Shown here in pieces: positions 28,434-36,803 of a stretch of 64,000 bases of DNA (the first letter of the stretch is position 1; every line of letters begins with the position of its first letter). Origin of the DNA: an uncultured Myxococcales bacterium (GTDB lineage: Bacteria; Myxococcota_A; UBA9042); the NCBI GenBank assembly GCA_903842345.1, contig CAIMLR010000003.1, positions 1 to 64,000 on the forward strand. The letters run 5' to 3'. A program made the translations under genes and the position numbers. The notes beneath the pieces are model-generated. The model was given only the letters and a program-made list of their open reading frames with translations. It had not been told where the DNA came from and did not search any database.

Positions 28434-30038
28434 CTACTCGAAGTCGTCGTCATCGGCGAACGGATGGCTCGCTTCCGGATTGCGCCATTCTTCGTCGCCC
28501 TCCAGCTCGTGATCCGCCAGCTCGCGGCCATCAAACGCGTCGTCGTATTCCAGCTCCGGCGTTTCGCGCGTCGCGCCGCGCTCCGACTGGAACTTCTGGC
28601 CGACCTTCTTCTTGGACGACTTCTTGCGCAGCCGCAGCCGCACCGGCGCGCCCTCAAGGTCCCACGTCCCGCGCAGCTGCGCGATCAGGAACCGCTCATA
28701 CGCCGGCGAAATGGCCGCCAGCGAGTTGACGAGGAAGACAAGCTGCGGCGGCCGTACGCTCAGCTGCGCGCCGTAGTAGATGCGCAGGCTGCGACCGCGG
28801 TGGGTCGGCGGCTGATGGTCGATTTGCAGCTTGGCCACCCAGCGGTTGAGCTCGCCGGTCCCGATCTTGCGGTTGAAGTTCTCAAAGACGCGCTGGACCG
28901 TGCTCCACAGTTTCTCCACGCGCTGCCCGGTCTTGGCGCTGATCGTCACGGCCGGCACGTGCGCCATGAACGGCAGTTCTTCGCGCAGCGTCATTTCGTA
29001 CGCCTTGACGGTCTTGGTGTCCTTTTCGATCGCGTCCCACTTGTTGATGGCGATCACGCAAGCGCGACCGCGATCCAGCGCCAACGCGGCGATCTTGGCG
29101 TCCTGGTCGGCGATCTCCTGCGTCGCGTCGAGCACGATCACCACGACGTGGCAGCGCTCCATGGCGCGCACCGCTTGGCTGACCGAATAGGCCTCGATCG
29201 CCTGATGGACGGACCGCTTGCGGCGCAAACCGGCGGTGTCCACGAGCGTGAACTTGGCGCCTTCCCACTCAAAGTCGATGTCGATGGCGTCTCGCGTCGT
29301 GCCGGGCATGTCCGCCGTGATGACGCGCGTCTGGCCGAGCAACTGGTTCACCAGCGTCGATTTGCCGACGTTGGGCCGTCCGACGAACGCCACGCGAATG
29401 CGATCCACGACGCCGCCGCGCACTGGCTTCACTTCGTCCGTTTCGTCAAACGCGACTTCCGCGTCTTCAATGAACGGGCTGCCGCGATCCTCGATCGCGC
29501 CCACCGTCGCGCCGCGCTCCACGAGCTCGCTGGCGACCGCATCGAGCAGGTCCAGCATGCCGCGGTTGTGCGCCGCCGCGATCGGCAGCACTTGCGGAAA
29601 GCCAAGCGAGTACAGGGACATCGCCTCGGCGTCGATCATCTCGCTGTCGCACTTGTTGGCGACGCAAAACACCGGCTTGTCGGTCCGGCGCAGCACGTCG
29701 GCGATTTCTTCGTCCGCCACCGTTGCGCCATCGCGGCCATTGCAGATGAAGAGGATCAAGTCCGCTTCATCAATCGCAATCTGCGCCTGCTCGCGCATCA
29801 ACGGCAACATGCCTTCCGTCTCGCCGGGCTGGAAACCGCCGGTATCGACGAGCCGCACGCGAATGCTGTTGATCTCGGACTCGCCGTAGTGGCGGTCCCG
29901 CGTCACGCCGGGCGTGTCGTGAACGATCGCCTTGCGCCGGCCCATCAGGCGGTTGAAGAGCGTCGACTTGCCGACGTTCGGGCGACCGACGATCGCGACG
30001 AGTGGCGTCACGCCAGCCAGGTATTTTTCTGCACGCAT
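28434..30038 (-). CDS. der: Ribosome assembly GTPase Der (EngA)
   Basis: A 534-residue GTPase with two G domains in tandem, needed for 50S ribosome maturation. Both P loops read GRPNVGKST, one near residue 19 and one near 223, followed by DTPG/DTAG and NKCD/NKWD motifs; a KH-like domain closes the core. A Glu/Asp-rich linker sits between the G domains. The C-terminal tail is an unusual, highly acidic stretch (about 475-534) after a Lys-rich KKSSKKK, longer than in E. coli Der. I chose ATG 30038 because it overlaps the era stop by one base (TGATG) and gives the conserved start. The open frame extends to 30275 inside era. Confidence 0.93.
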   Translation of the reverse strand: MRAEKYLAGVTPLVAIVGRPNVGKSTLFNRLMGRRKAIVHDTPGVTRDRHYGESEINSIRVRLVDTGGFQPGETEGMLPLMREQAQIAIDEADLILFICNGRDGATVADEEIADVLRRTDKPVFCVANKCDSEMIDAEAMSLYSLGFPQVLPIAAAHNRGMLDLLDAVASELVERGATVGAIEDRGSPFIEDAEVAFDETDEVKPVRGGVVDRIRVAFVGRPNVGKSTLVNQLLGQTRVITADMPGTTRDAIDIDFEWEGAKFTLVDTAGLRRKRSVHQAIEAYSVSQAVRAMERCHVVVIVLDATQEIADQDAKIAALALDRGRACVIAINKWDAIEKDTKTVKAYEMTLREELPFMAHVPAVTISAKTGQRVEKLWSTVQRVFENFNRKIGTGELNRWVAKLQIDHQPPTHRGRSLRIYYGAQLSVRPPQLVFLVNSLAAISPAYERFLIAQLRGTWDLEGAPVRLRLRKKSSKKKVGQKFQSERGATRETPELEYDDAFDGRELADHELEGDEEWRNPEASHPFADDDDFE

Positions 30039-31072
30039 CAAAGCACATATCCAAATTGTTTGAGCATTTCCATGCGTTCCGACCATTGTGGCTCGACGCG
30101 AACATGCACTTCCAGAAACACTTTGCGGCCCGTGAGCTGCTCCATCCCTTCGCGCGCCGCTGACGCCAGCGCCTTCATCTGCGCGCCGCCCTTGCCGACG
30201 AGAATGCCGCGCTGCGCCTGCTTCTCGACGTGGACGATGGCCTTGACGTGCGTGAGGTCGGGCAGTTCTTCCCACGTCTCAATCTCGCAGGCCACGCCGT
30301 ACGGCACTTCATCGCGGGTCTGCAGGAAGACCTGCTCGCGCAGCAGCTCCGCACAGAGAAAGCGCAGCGAGCGATCCGTCAGCTCGTCCGGCTCAAACTC
30401 CGCGTCGCGCTCGGGCAGCCACGGGCGGATGGCCTCGCGGAGGGACTGGACGCCGTCGCCCGTGCGCGCGCTGATCGGCACAATCGGCCCGACCTGCGGC
30501 GCGTTGGCATACGCGGCGATGATCGGCAGGATCTTGCGCGGCGCCATGCGGTCGATCTTGTTGATCGCAATCAGGTAACGGTGGCTGTAGCGGAGAATCT
30601 GGCGGATGACGCGGCGATCGCCCGGCGCGATGCGCTCGTCGATGGCGAACTTCTTGTCGTCGCCCTTGCCTTCCATGCGGTCGCCGATTTCCAGCTCGTC
30701 CGGCTCCATGGGCGGCGGCGCCAGCGTCGGAATTTCCGTCCCGCGACTGCCGAGTCGGTCGAGCCAACGCGCCGCTTCTTGACCGTCGATCACCAGGATG
30801 ACGACGTCGACGGACTCCAGCGCCTCAATCGCCTGACCGACCATGGCGCGGTTCAGCGGACTGCGCGCCTGATGGACGCCGGGCGTATCGAGGAAGATGA
30901 CCTGCGAATCAGGGCCGGTCCAGATGCCGCGGATCTGATCGCGGGTGGTCTGCGGCTTGGGGCTGACGATGGCCAGCTTCTCACCGACGAGCCGGTTCAA
31001 CAGCGTCGACTTGCCGACGTTGGGCTGGCCGATCAAGGTGGCATAACCACAGCGAAATACACGTTGGGACAT
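30038..31072 (-). CDS. era: Ribosome maturation GTPase Era with internal insertion
   Basis: A 344-residue GTPase that binds 16S rRNA in 30S assembly. Walker A GQPNVGKS (15-22), switch II DTPG (62-65) and NKID (171-174) are present, and the C-terminal KH domain carries GKGGAQMKAL. E. coli Era has about 301 residues. The excess lies mainly between DTPG and NKID: about 40 charged residues (roughly 104-150) containing a Pro-rich and Asp/Lys-rich stretch. The insertion falls after the core strand VILVIDG, so it should be a surface loop. It overlaps der by one base and follows the rdgB-rsmB fusion by 18. Confidence 0.92.
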   Translation of the reverse strand: MSQRVFRCGYATLIGQPNVGKSTLLNRLVGEKLAIVSPKPQTTRDQIRGIWTGPDSQVIFLDTPGVHQARSPLNRAMVGQAIEALESVDVVILVIDGQEAARWLDRLGSRGTEIPTLAPPPMEPDELEIGDRMEGKGDDKKFAIDERIAPGDRRVIRQILRYSHRYLIAINKIDRMAPRKILPIIAAYANAPQVGPIVPISARTGDGVQSLREAIRPWLPERDAEFEPDELTDRSLRFLCAELLREQVFLQTRDEVPYGVACEIETWEELPDLTHVKAIVHVEKQAQRGILVGKGGAQMKALASAAREGMEQLTGRKVFLEVHVRVEPQWSERMEMLKQFGYVL

Positions 31073-31090
31073 GAAGATTCCAGAGGGCGC

Positions 31091-33187
31091 TTAGGCCCGT
31101 GTCAGTACGCAAAAGTAGAAGCCATCGGGGCCCATCGACGCAAGCGGCCGCGTGGCGAGGTAGTCGGCGCTCGCCGGTCCAACGCGCGTCTCGGAGACCT
31201 TGCGGAAATGCGGCGACGCGGCGAGAAACGTCTCGACGATCGACTCGTTTTCGCGCTTGAGGAGCGAGCAGGTGGCGTAGACGAGGCGACCGCCCGGCTT
31301 CAGGTGCTCGGACGCGCGGCGCAAAATGGACAGCTGCTGCTCGGGAAACCGGCCCAGCCAGTTCTCATCGATCGCCCAGCGCAACTCCGGATTGCGGCGC
31401 AGCGCGCCCGTGGACGTGCACGGCGCATCGACGAGCACCACGTCCGCCTCAGGCAGCGCTTTGGGCGGTTTGGCCCCTTGGAGCCAGCGCGTCTCCGCGT
31501 TGGGAACACCCGCGCGCCGCAGCCGCCGTTCGCATTCATCCAAGCGCTGCCGATGTGTGTCGAGCGCAATCAGCCGCCCCTTGCCGCCCAGCGCCGCAGC
31601 CATGCCCAGCGCCTTGCCGCCCGCACCCGCACACCAATCCAGCACCAGATCGCCCGGCTGCACGTTGGCGGCGGCGGTGATCCGCTGGCTGCCTTCGTCC
31701 TGCACTTCAAAACCGCCGTCCTCAAACAGCTGCAACCGCGTCAGTCGACCGGCCTGCAGGCAGAGCAGCGCATTGGGCAGGTCCGCGATCGGCACGGTCT
31801 TGATGCCGGCCTCATCGAGTTCCTGCGTCACGGCGAGAAGGCTCGCCCGCAGCGGATTGGCGCGCACGGTCAACGGCCCGCGGGAATTGAGGTACTGGAG
31901 CGCCAGTCGCGCGGTCGCCTCGCCCAACTCCTGTTTGACGGTCTTCCACAGCGTCGGGTTGACGCCGAGTTCCATCGCGTCGCGGTCGTCCGGCGGCAGC
32001 TTGGACATGGCCCAGGTCGCGGAACGCAGCGCGGCGTCCAGACGCTCCAGCGACTCCGGCAGATTGGCGGCAAAGCCCGGGTTGCGCTTGCACAGCTCGG
32101 ACAGCGCGCTGTCCCCGGAAGACTTTGTGGTGTGATCGCGCGGCAGCCCCGCCGGATCGACATCGCACATCGCGAGGCAAGCCAGCAGCGGTGCTTCATT
32201 GCGCAGCAGCGTCCGCGGATCCGGCGCACGCGAAGGCACGTCCGTACCGCGCATGGCCAGGCGCGCAAGATGCAGGAAAGACAAACGCCGCAGCGTGTGC
32301 CAATGCAGTTCCGCGATGGCCGCGCGCTCCTTCGCGCCCAGCTCAGGCCGGTCGCCCAGCGCCTGTTCCAGCGCCGCGTCGGCATGGCGGAGGTGCCGAC
32401 CCAACACGCCGTCGATCGCGTGCGCCAGCGCCTGCATGCCCGCAGGGCGCAAGTACATCGGCCGCCCGCGCGTGGCCTGCACCGGCAGCGCCATCAGGTA
32501 GTTTGAGAGCTTGGCAAACGCCCGGCCGCGGTGCGAAAGGGCATTCTTGGCCTGCGGATCCGCGGACGCGAACGTCGCGTTCAGCCCGGCGTGATGAAAC
32601 AGCGCGTCGTAGCCAAAGCCGCCTTCGCCGACTTCAGCCAGCAGGATCTCGCCGTCGACCTGGCCGTCAAACGCCCGCCACGCGATGCCGTCCTCCGTGC
32701 GGCCGCAGCCCGTGCCTTCCGCGAGCGGTCCGGCGAGGACGAGCACGCAATGGAAAGCCGCCTGGCGCTGGCCCTCGGGCACCTTCGCGAGATTCTTGAG
32801 CAGCAGCACGCGGTTCTTCGCGTCCGTCGCCTTGGGTCCGGCATAGCGGGCGCTCTGCACCCCCGGCGCGCCGTTCAGCGCCGCCACGCTCAGCCCGGAA
32901 TCGTCGGCCAACACGTTGCCGCCGGTGATGCGCGCGGCCGCCGTCGCCTTCAGGAGCGCGTTGCCCAGAAAAGTCTCGGCGGTCTCCGGCACTTCCGGCA
33001 GGGCCTCGCCGCTCTCGGCCTGCCACGTCTGCGGGCCGATCACGTCCAAATGCAGCGGCGCGCACAGCGCCTGGAACTCAGCGAGCTTGTGCGCGTTGCC
33101 ACTGGCGAGCAGGACGCGCGGCGCGGGCGCCGGCAGTTGCGTTTCCGCCTCAATGGGCGGGGCGAGGTTCTCTGGTTCGTTCGTCAT
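31091..33187 (-). CDS. Fusion of XTP/dITP pyrophosphatase (RdgB) and rRNA methyltransferase RsmB
   Basis: One 698-residue reading frame joins two normally separate enzymes. Residues about 24-225 are RdgB/Ham1: LLASGNAHKLAEF, then LADDSGLSV and a C-terminal SHRGRAF; this enzyme removes ITP, dITP and XTP. Residues about 250-698 are RsmB, the 16S rRNA m5C967 methyltransferase: an N-terminal NusB-like helical region, then the SAM domain with motif VI DAPCTSTG (Cys590) and catalytic TCS (Cys640). No stop or frame change separates the parts. The fused gene heads the era-der-recN run. The order suggests both halves are still expressed; whether the fusion is cleaved is unknown. Confidence 0.88.
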   Translation of the reverse strand: MTNEPENLAPPIEAETQLPAPAPRVLLASGNAHKLAEFQALCAPLHLDVIGPQTWQAESGEALPEVPETAETFLGNALLKATAAARITGGNVLADDSGLSVAALNGAPGVQSARYAGPKATDAKNRVLLLKNLAKVPEGQRQAAFHCVLVLAGPLAEGTGCGRTEDGIAWRAFDGQVDGEILLAEVGEGGFGYDALFHHAGLNATFASADPQAKNALSHRGRAFAKLSNYLMALPVQATRGRPMYLRPAGMQALAHAIDGVLGRHLRHADAALEQALGDRPELGAKERAAIAELHWHTLRRLSFLHLARLAMRGTDVPSRAPDPRTLLRNEAPLLACLAMCDVDPAGLPRDHTTKSSGDSALSELCKRNPGFAANLPESLERLDAALRSATWAMSKLPPDDRDAMELGVNPTLWKTVKQELGEATARLALQYLNSRGPLTVRANPLRASLLAVTQELDEAGIKTVPIADLPNALLCLQAGRLTRLQLFEDGGFEVQDEGSQRITAAANVQPGDLVLDWCAGAGGKALGMAAALGGKGRLIALDTHRQRLDECERRLRRAGVPNAETRWLQGAKPPKALPEADVVLVDAPCTSTGALRRNPELRWAIDENWLGRFPEQQLSILRRASEHLKPGGRLVYATCSLLKRENESIVETFLAASPHFRKVSETRVGPASADYLATRPLASMGPDGFYFCVLTRA

Positions 33188-33301
33188 CGTCTTCCTGACT
33201 TGCCGCGGCGCCGGGCAGCGTGACGGCGATCGTCATCCCAAGAAGCCGTCGCGCCGTCCACATTCGTCCCGTCTGCCGCGTTGGGCAATCCGGAGCGCGG
33301 C

Positions 33302-33330
33302 AGTATACAGGATCTCGCCCGGCGTGTCGC
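33302..33330 (-). promoter_or_regulatory. Candidate sigma70 promoter for the rdgB-rsmB operon
   Basis: On the minus strand a -35-like GCGACA (33330-33325) is followed, after exactly 17 bases, by TATACT (33307-33302), five of six bases of the -10 consensus. It points into the fusion gene, about 115 bases from its start. Confidence 0.5.
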
Positions 33331-33338
33331 GCTGTGGC

Positions 33339-33367
33339 TTGACCCGACTCCGTCTGTGGCCTAGTGT
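33339..33367 (+). promoter_or_regulatory. Candidate sigma70 promoter for the 33394 lipoprotein
   Basis: TTGACC (33339-33344) and TAGTGT (33362-33367) are 17 bases apart. The -10 is only partly consensus. It stands back to back with the minus-strand promoter, and the lipoprotein start is 27 bases downstream, which leaves a short leader. Confidence 0.4.
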
Positions 33368-33393
33368 CGCGCTCAGGTGCGTGTGAGGTTCTG

Positions 33394-34359
33394 ATGTTGC
33401 AGCCGTTCAGCCATGCCGTTTCCGCTCGAGCGACCGCGCGTCGCGCCGTGATCGTCGTTGGCGCGCTGCTGCTGATGGCCTGTTCCGGAACGGCTTTGCG
33501 CGATCCGGACGGCGACGGGACCAGCGCCAAAGCGCAAATGTTTTCCCGCCTCGGGCCGACCGGCGACAAGCTCGATCCGCTGTCCGGCGACGTTGAAGAC
33601 TGGCGCTATTTTCAGGCGCGCACCAGCGGCAACGTCGAATTGCGCTTGACTCACGGCCGCTTTGGCGCCGTTTCCACGCTGTCCGGCACGGTCACGGTCT
33701 ACAACCCGGACGGCACAACCGCCGCGACCGGCGCGATCGAATCCGGCTCGGAAAAAACCACGCGCGTTGTCTTTCCCGTGCGCGCCGACGGCACCTATGT
33801 CGTGCAAGTCAAAGCCGCATCGGGCAAGGGCGAATACGTCGTGGAGATCGGGCCCGCCGCTGACGTGTGCGCTGGCTGCAGTGACAAACAGAATTGCGTC
33901 GAGGGGCGCTGCGTCGACAAGCCCTGCGGCGGCGCCTGCGGTTCCGACGAGATCTGCGACGCGCGCAACCGCTGCGTGCGCGAGAACACCAGCCGGTGCG
34001 CGGGCGTCCGCTGTTCCCGCGGCGAAACCTGCCAGTCCAGCACCGGCAAGTGCGCAGCGCCGGTCGCCGCCGCTCCCAAATGCACCGCGGCGCAGGTCCT
34101 CAAGGACGGCGAGTGCGTCGACAAGGTCAAGGACATCGAATGCACCGTCGTTGACGTCCGCGAGAGCGGCGGCGGTTCGACCCTGACCCTCTCCGCCGGC
34201 GATCGCCAGGGTGTGCAAAAAGGCATGACCGGCAGCGTCAAAGGCGTCAAGGGCGCGACGTTCACGATCGTCGACGTCTATCCGTCGCGCGCCAAAGCCG
34301 TGACCAAGGTGCCGCCCGCCAGCTTCAGCGGCAACCTCAACGCCTCCATCAAACGCTGA
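33394..34359 (+). CDS. Cys-rich lipoprotein of unknown function
   Basis: A 321-residue lipoprotein with lipobox LLLMAC. A beta-rich domain (about 50-150, DWRYFQARTSGNVELRL) resembles bacterial pre-peptidase C-terminal type domains that bind carbohydrate or act as exported linkers. It is followed by a Cys-rich central part (about 155-230) of short CxxxxxC repeats, and a C-terminal beta domain (about 245-320) containing a GDRQGVQKGMTGSV strand typical of small barrel folds. ATG 33394 has GAGG six bases upstream. The cytochrome-fused UshA-like gene starts five bases after its stop, so the two are likely cotranscribed. Confidence 0.62.
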   Translation: MLQPFSHAVSARATARRAVIVVGALLLMACSGTALRDPDGDGTSAKAQMFSRLGPTGDKLDPLSGDVEDWRYFQARTSGNVELRLTHGRFGAVSTLSGTVTVYNPDGTTAATGAIESGSEKTTRVVFPVRADGTYVVQVKAASGKGEYVVEIGPAADVCAGCSDKQNCVEGRCVDKPCGGACGSDEICDARNRCVRENTSRCAGVRCSRGETCQSSTGKCAAPVAAAPKCTAAQVLKDGECVDKVKDIECTVVDVRESGGGSTLTLSAGDRQGVQKGMTGSVKGVKGATFTIVDVYPSRAKAVTKVPPASFSGNLNASIKR

Positions 34360-34364
34360 GCAGG

Positions 34365-36050
34365 GTGATTCCATTGTTTTCGCCACGTCTTCGCGCCTGC
34401 GTGTTGGCCCCGCAACCGGCTTGGCCGCTGGTGCGCTTGGGGGCGCTGTGGACGATCGTGCTGGCGACTTCCTGCTGCATGAAGCAAAAAGTTGAGCCGC
34501 CGCCGATGCCGGAGCCGACGGTGGAACTCGCGCCGTCGGGCGACCTGTATCACCGCCCGCACGTGACGATCATCGCTGTGACCGATTGGCAGTCCGTGCT
34601 CAAGCCGTGCGGTTGCACCGTGGATCTGCAAAAAGGTGGCATCGAGCGCATCGCCAAGTTTGTGGACGATCTGCGCAAGAAGGACGATTCCGTGCTGGTG
34701 GTCCACGCAGGCAGCCTGCTGGCGGATCCGGAAGCCGCGACGGGCGCGCGCGCCGCGCAGATGGCCAACCGACTGCAGGCCTTTTCGGCCGCGCTGGATC
34801 ACGTGCAGATCGCCGCGGTCGCGCTCTCGACGTATGACATGGACGTGGGCGGTCAGGTCGTCAATGACGTCTATGACAGCGCCAAATGGCCGCTGCTGGC
34901 GCTCCAGGGGGGCTCGCGCAAGGCGATGCGTTCGACGCTGGCGCGGACCAAGTCGGGCGTGTCGGTCGGTCTGTTGGGCGTGGATCCCAAGGCGCCTGAG
35001 AACGAGGAGATGCGCCAGCAGGCCGTGCAGGATGAGGTGGTGCGCCTGCGGAGTCAGGGCGTCAAAGTCGTCGTCGTGCTGTCCAACCTCGGGCTGCGCG
35101 GCTCGCGCAAGCTGGCGCGGTCGGTGCCCGGCATCGACGTGATGGTGGTGGGGCAGTTGGACGAGAAGGTCGAGCCGGAGCTCGATTTGGAGCGCGAGGG
35201 CGACACGCTGATGGTCCACGCGGCGCGGCATGGCGCGTGGATCAGCGCGTTGACGCTGGCGCCGAGCGGCCAGGATCACGCGTGGAAAGAGGTCAGTGAA
35301 GCGATTCCCGGCGTGACCAACGACCTGCAGGAGCGCATTGCCACGCTGGCGAAGACGCTGGCGGACATCAAGGCGCGGTCGACGGTTGCCAACCAGAAGG
35401 CGCTGCCGTTCTTTGAGGCGCGGTTGGCGGACATGAAGCTGCGCTTGGATGCCGCGAAGTTGGCGCAGAACAAGCCGCTGCCCGCGGGCGCGCTTGCGGC
35501 GTTTCGGCCGATTGGCCTGCCGTGGTCGATGCCGGCGGATCCGGAGGTGGCCAAGATCGTGGAGGAGTACGACGCCCGCGTCGCCGATGCCAACTTGAAG
35601 GCCGCGGGCGAAGTGCCGGTGCCCAAGCCGGGGCAGGCCGGCTACGTCGGCCAAAAAGCGTGCATGGAATGCCACGACGACGCGGCGGGATTCCAGGCTG
35701 TGGACATGCACCAGCAGGCGTGGAAGTCGCTGGAGAAAGCCAAGAAGACCCAGGATCTGGATTGTGTCTCGTGCCACGTGACGGGTTTTGGCCAGCCGGG
35801 CGGCTCCAACCTCGCGCATCTGAACGGTTTCACGGACGTCGGCTGCGAAGGCTGTCACGGTCCCGGATCGCTGCACGTCAAGGCGCCGACGCGCGGGGCC
35901 AACTCGCACATCATCGCCCAGCCGGATTCCACGATCTGCGCGACCTGCCACACCGCAGTGCACTCGCCGCGCTTTGATTACGCCGACTACCGCAAGCGCC
36001 TCCTCATGCCGGGCCATGGCCTGCCGATGAAGGGGGCGCGGGCGCCATGA
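34365..36050 (+). CDS. UshA-like domain fused to a tetrahaem cytochrome c
   Basis: A 561-residue lipoprotein-like exported protein (ATSCC near residue 37). The N-terminal part (about 65-270) is a UshA-type domain with PCGC (Cys82, Cys84) and KGG after it, but lacking the metal-binding Asp/His set, so probably not an active nucleotidase. The C-terminal part carries four CxxCH haem sites at Cys433 (CMECH), 467 (CVSCH), 494 (CEGCH) and 525 (CATCH), in a cytochrome c554-like arrangement. Electron transfer linked to the CGC dithiol is inferred. GTG 34365 is weakly supported; later in-frame GTGs (34400, 34431) are alternatives. It is the paralogue of the candidate selenoprotein at 3212-4633. It overlaps the next gene by four bases. 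Confidence 0.8.
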   Translation: MIPLFSPRLRACVLAPQPAWPLVRLGALWTIVLATSCCMKQKVEPPPMPEPTVELAPSGDLYHRPHVTIIAVTDWQSVLKPCGCTVDLQKGGIERIAKFVDDLRKKDDSVLVVHAGSLLADPEAATGARAAQMANRLQAFSAALDHVQIAAVALSTYDMDVGGQVVNDVYDSAKWPLLALQGGSRKAMRSTLARTKSGVSVGLLGVDPKAPENEEMRQQAVQDEVVRLRSQGVKVVVVLSNLGLRGSRKLARSVPGIDVMVVGQLDEKVEPELDLEREGDTLMVHAARHGAWISALTLAPSGQDHAWKEVSEAIPGVTNDLQERIATLAKTLADIKARSTVANQKALPFFEARLADMKLRLDAAKLAQNKPLPAGALAAFRPIGLPWSMPADPEVAKIVEEYDARVADANLKAAGEVPVPKPGQAGYVGQKACMECHDDAAGFQAVDMHQQAWKSLEKAKKTQDLDCVSCHVTGFGQPGGSNLAHLNGFTDVGCEGCHGPGSLHVKAPTRGANSHIIAQPDSTICATCHTAVHSPRFDYADYRKRLLMPGHGLPMKGARAP

Positions 36051-36796
36051 CACGTTGGGTTCGCGCGACATTGCTGGCCAGCCTGCTGGCTTCCTCCGCG
36101 TGGGCGGAGACGCCTGACGCGCCGTTGGTCGATCCGGGCGATCGGCCGCCGCTTGTCACCGCGCCGCCGGAACCGCCGCCGCCGCCGCCGGAGCCGCATT
36201 TGTGGGACGGCAATCAGACGAGCGTGATGATTGGACCGGCGATGAATTGGTTGAACCATTCCCCGGCATTGGTTGATCCGCAAGGCGTCGGCTTTCGCGT
36301 AGCCGCGCGCGTGAGTGCCATTTCGCAGTTTGTGGACGCCGAGCTCGGTTTTGAGCGCGTGACCCACGGCGGCACGAGCGGCGCCGGTTTGACCCGCAGC
36401 GAGGTCGGATTTCAGGTCGGCACACATCCGGGCTTTCCGATCATCGTCTTCAACGACTGGTGGAACGACGTGTTCTCCGGGATCCACGGCTACGTGGGCG
36501 CCTCGGTCGTGCGCGCGACGCTCACGGGCGCGGACGCGCTCGCTCAGATCCACGTCACGCAGGGCGCTGAGCACGCGGAATGGCAGCCAAACGTGTACGT
36601 GGGCGGTGGCGCAGACTTCCCAATCAGCCCGCGCAACAAGGGCTGGGGCATCTGGCTGACGGCGCGCTACAACCTGCGGTGGATGTGGTTTGGCCCCAAA
36701 CAGCCGGAAATGTCGATGGCGGACAGCCAGGCGCTGCTTCTGCTCAGCTTCCGGTCGAATTCGACGAGCTGGGCGCGCGTGCCAAAGCCGTTCTAG
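36047..36796 (+). CDS. Probable outer-membrane beta-barrel protein
   Basis: A 249-residue protein with signal peptide (about 1-20, SSAWA) and a Pro-rich stretch (about 40-52), followed by alternating hydrophobic strands rich in Trp, Tyr and Phe (WGIWLTARYNLRWMWFG). This is typical of a small transmembrane barrel, although the C-terminal residue is also Phe, which fits the barrel rule. ATGA overlap with the tetrahaem gene makes translation coupled, so the two may work together in outer-membrane electron transfer. It ends seven bases before the opposing gene ends. Confidence 0.58.
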   Translation: MTRWVRATLLASLLASSAWAETPDAPLVDPGDRPPLVTAPPEPPPPPPEPHLWDGNQTSVMIGPAMNWLNHSPALVDPQGVGFRVAARVSAISQFVDAELGFERVTHGGTSGAGLTRSEVGFQVGTHPGFPIIVFNDWWNDVFSGIHGYVGASVVRATLTGADALAQIHVTQGAEHAEWQPNVYVGGGADFPISPRNKGWGIWLTARYNLRWMWFGPKQPEMSMADSQALLLLSFRSNSTSWARVPKPF

Positions 36797-36803
36797 CCTG
36801 CGG

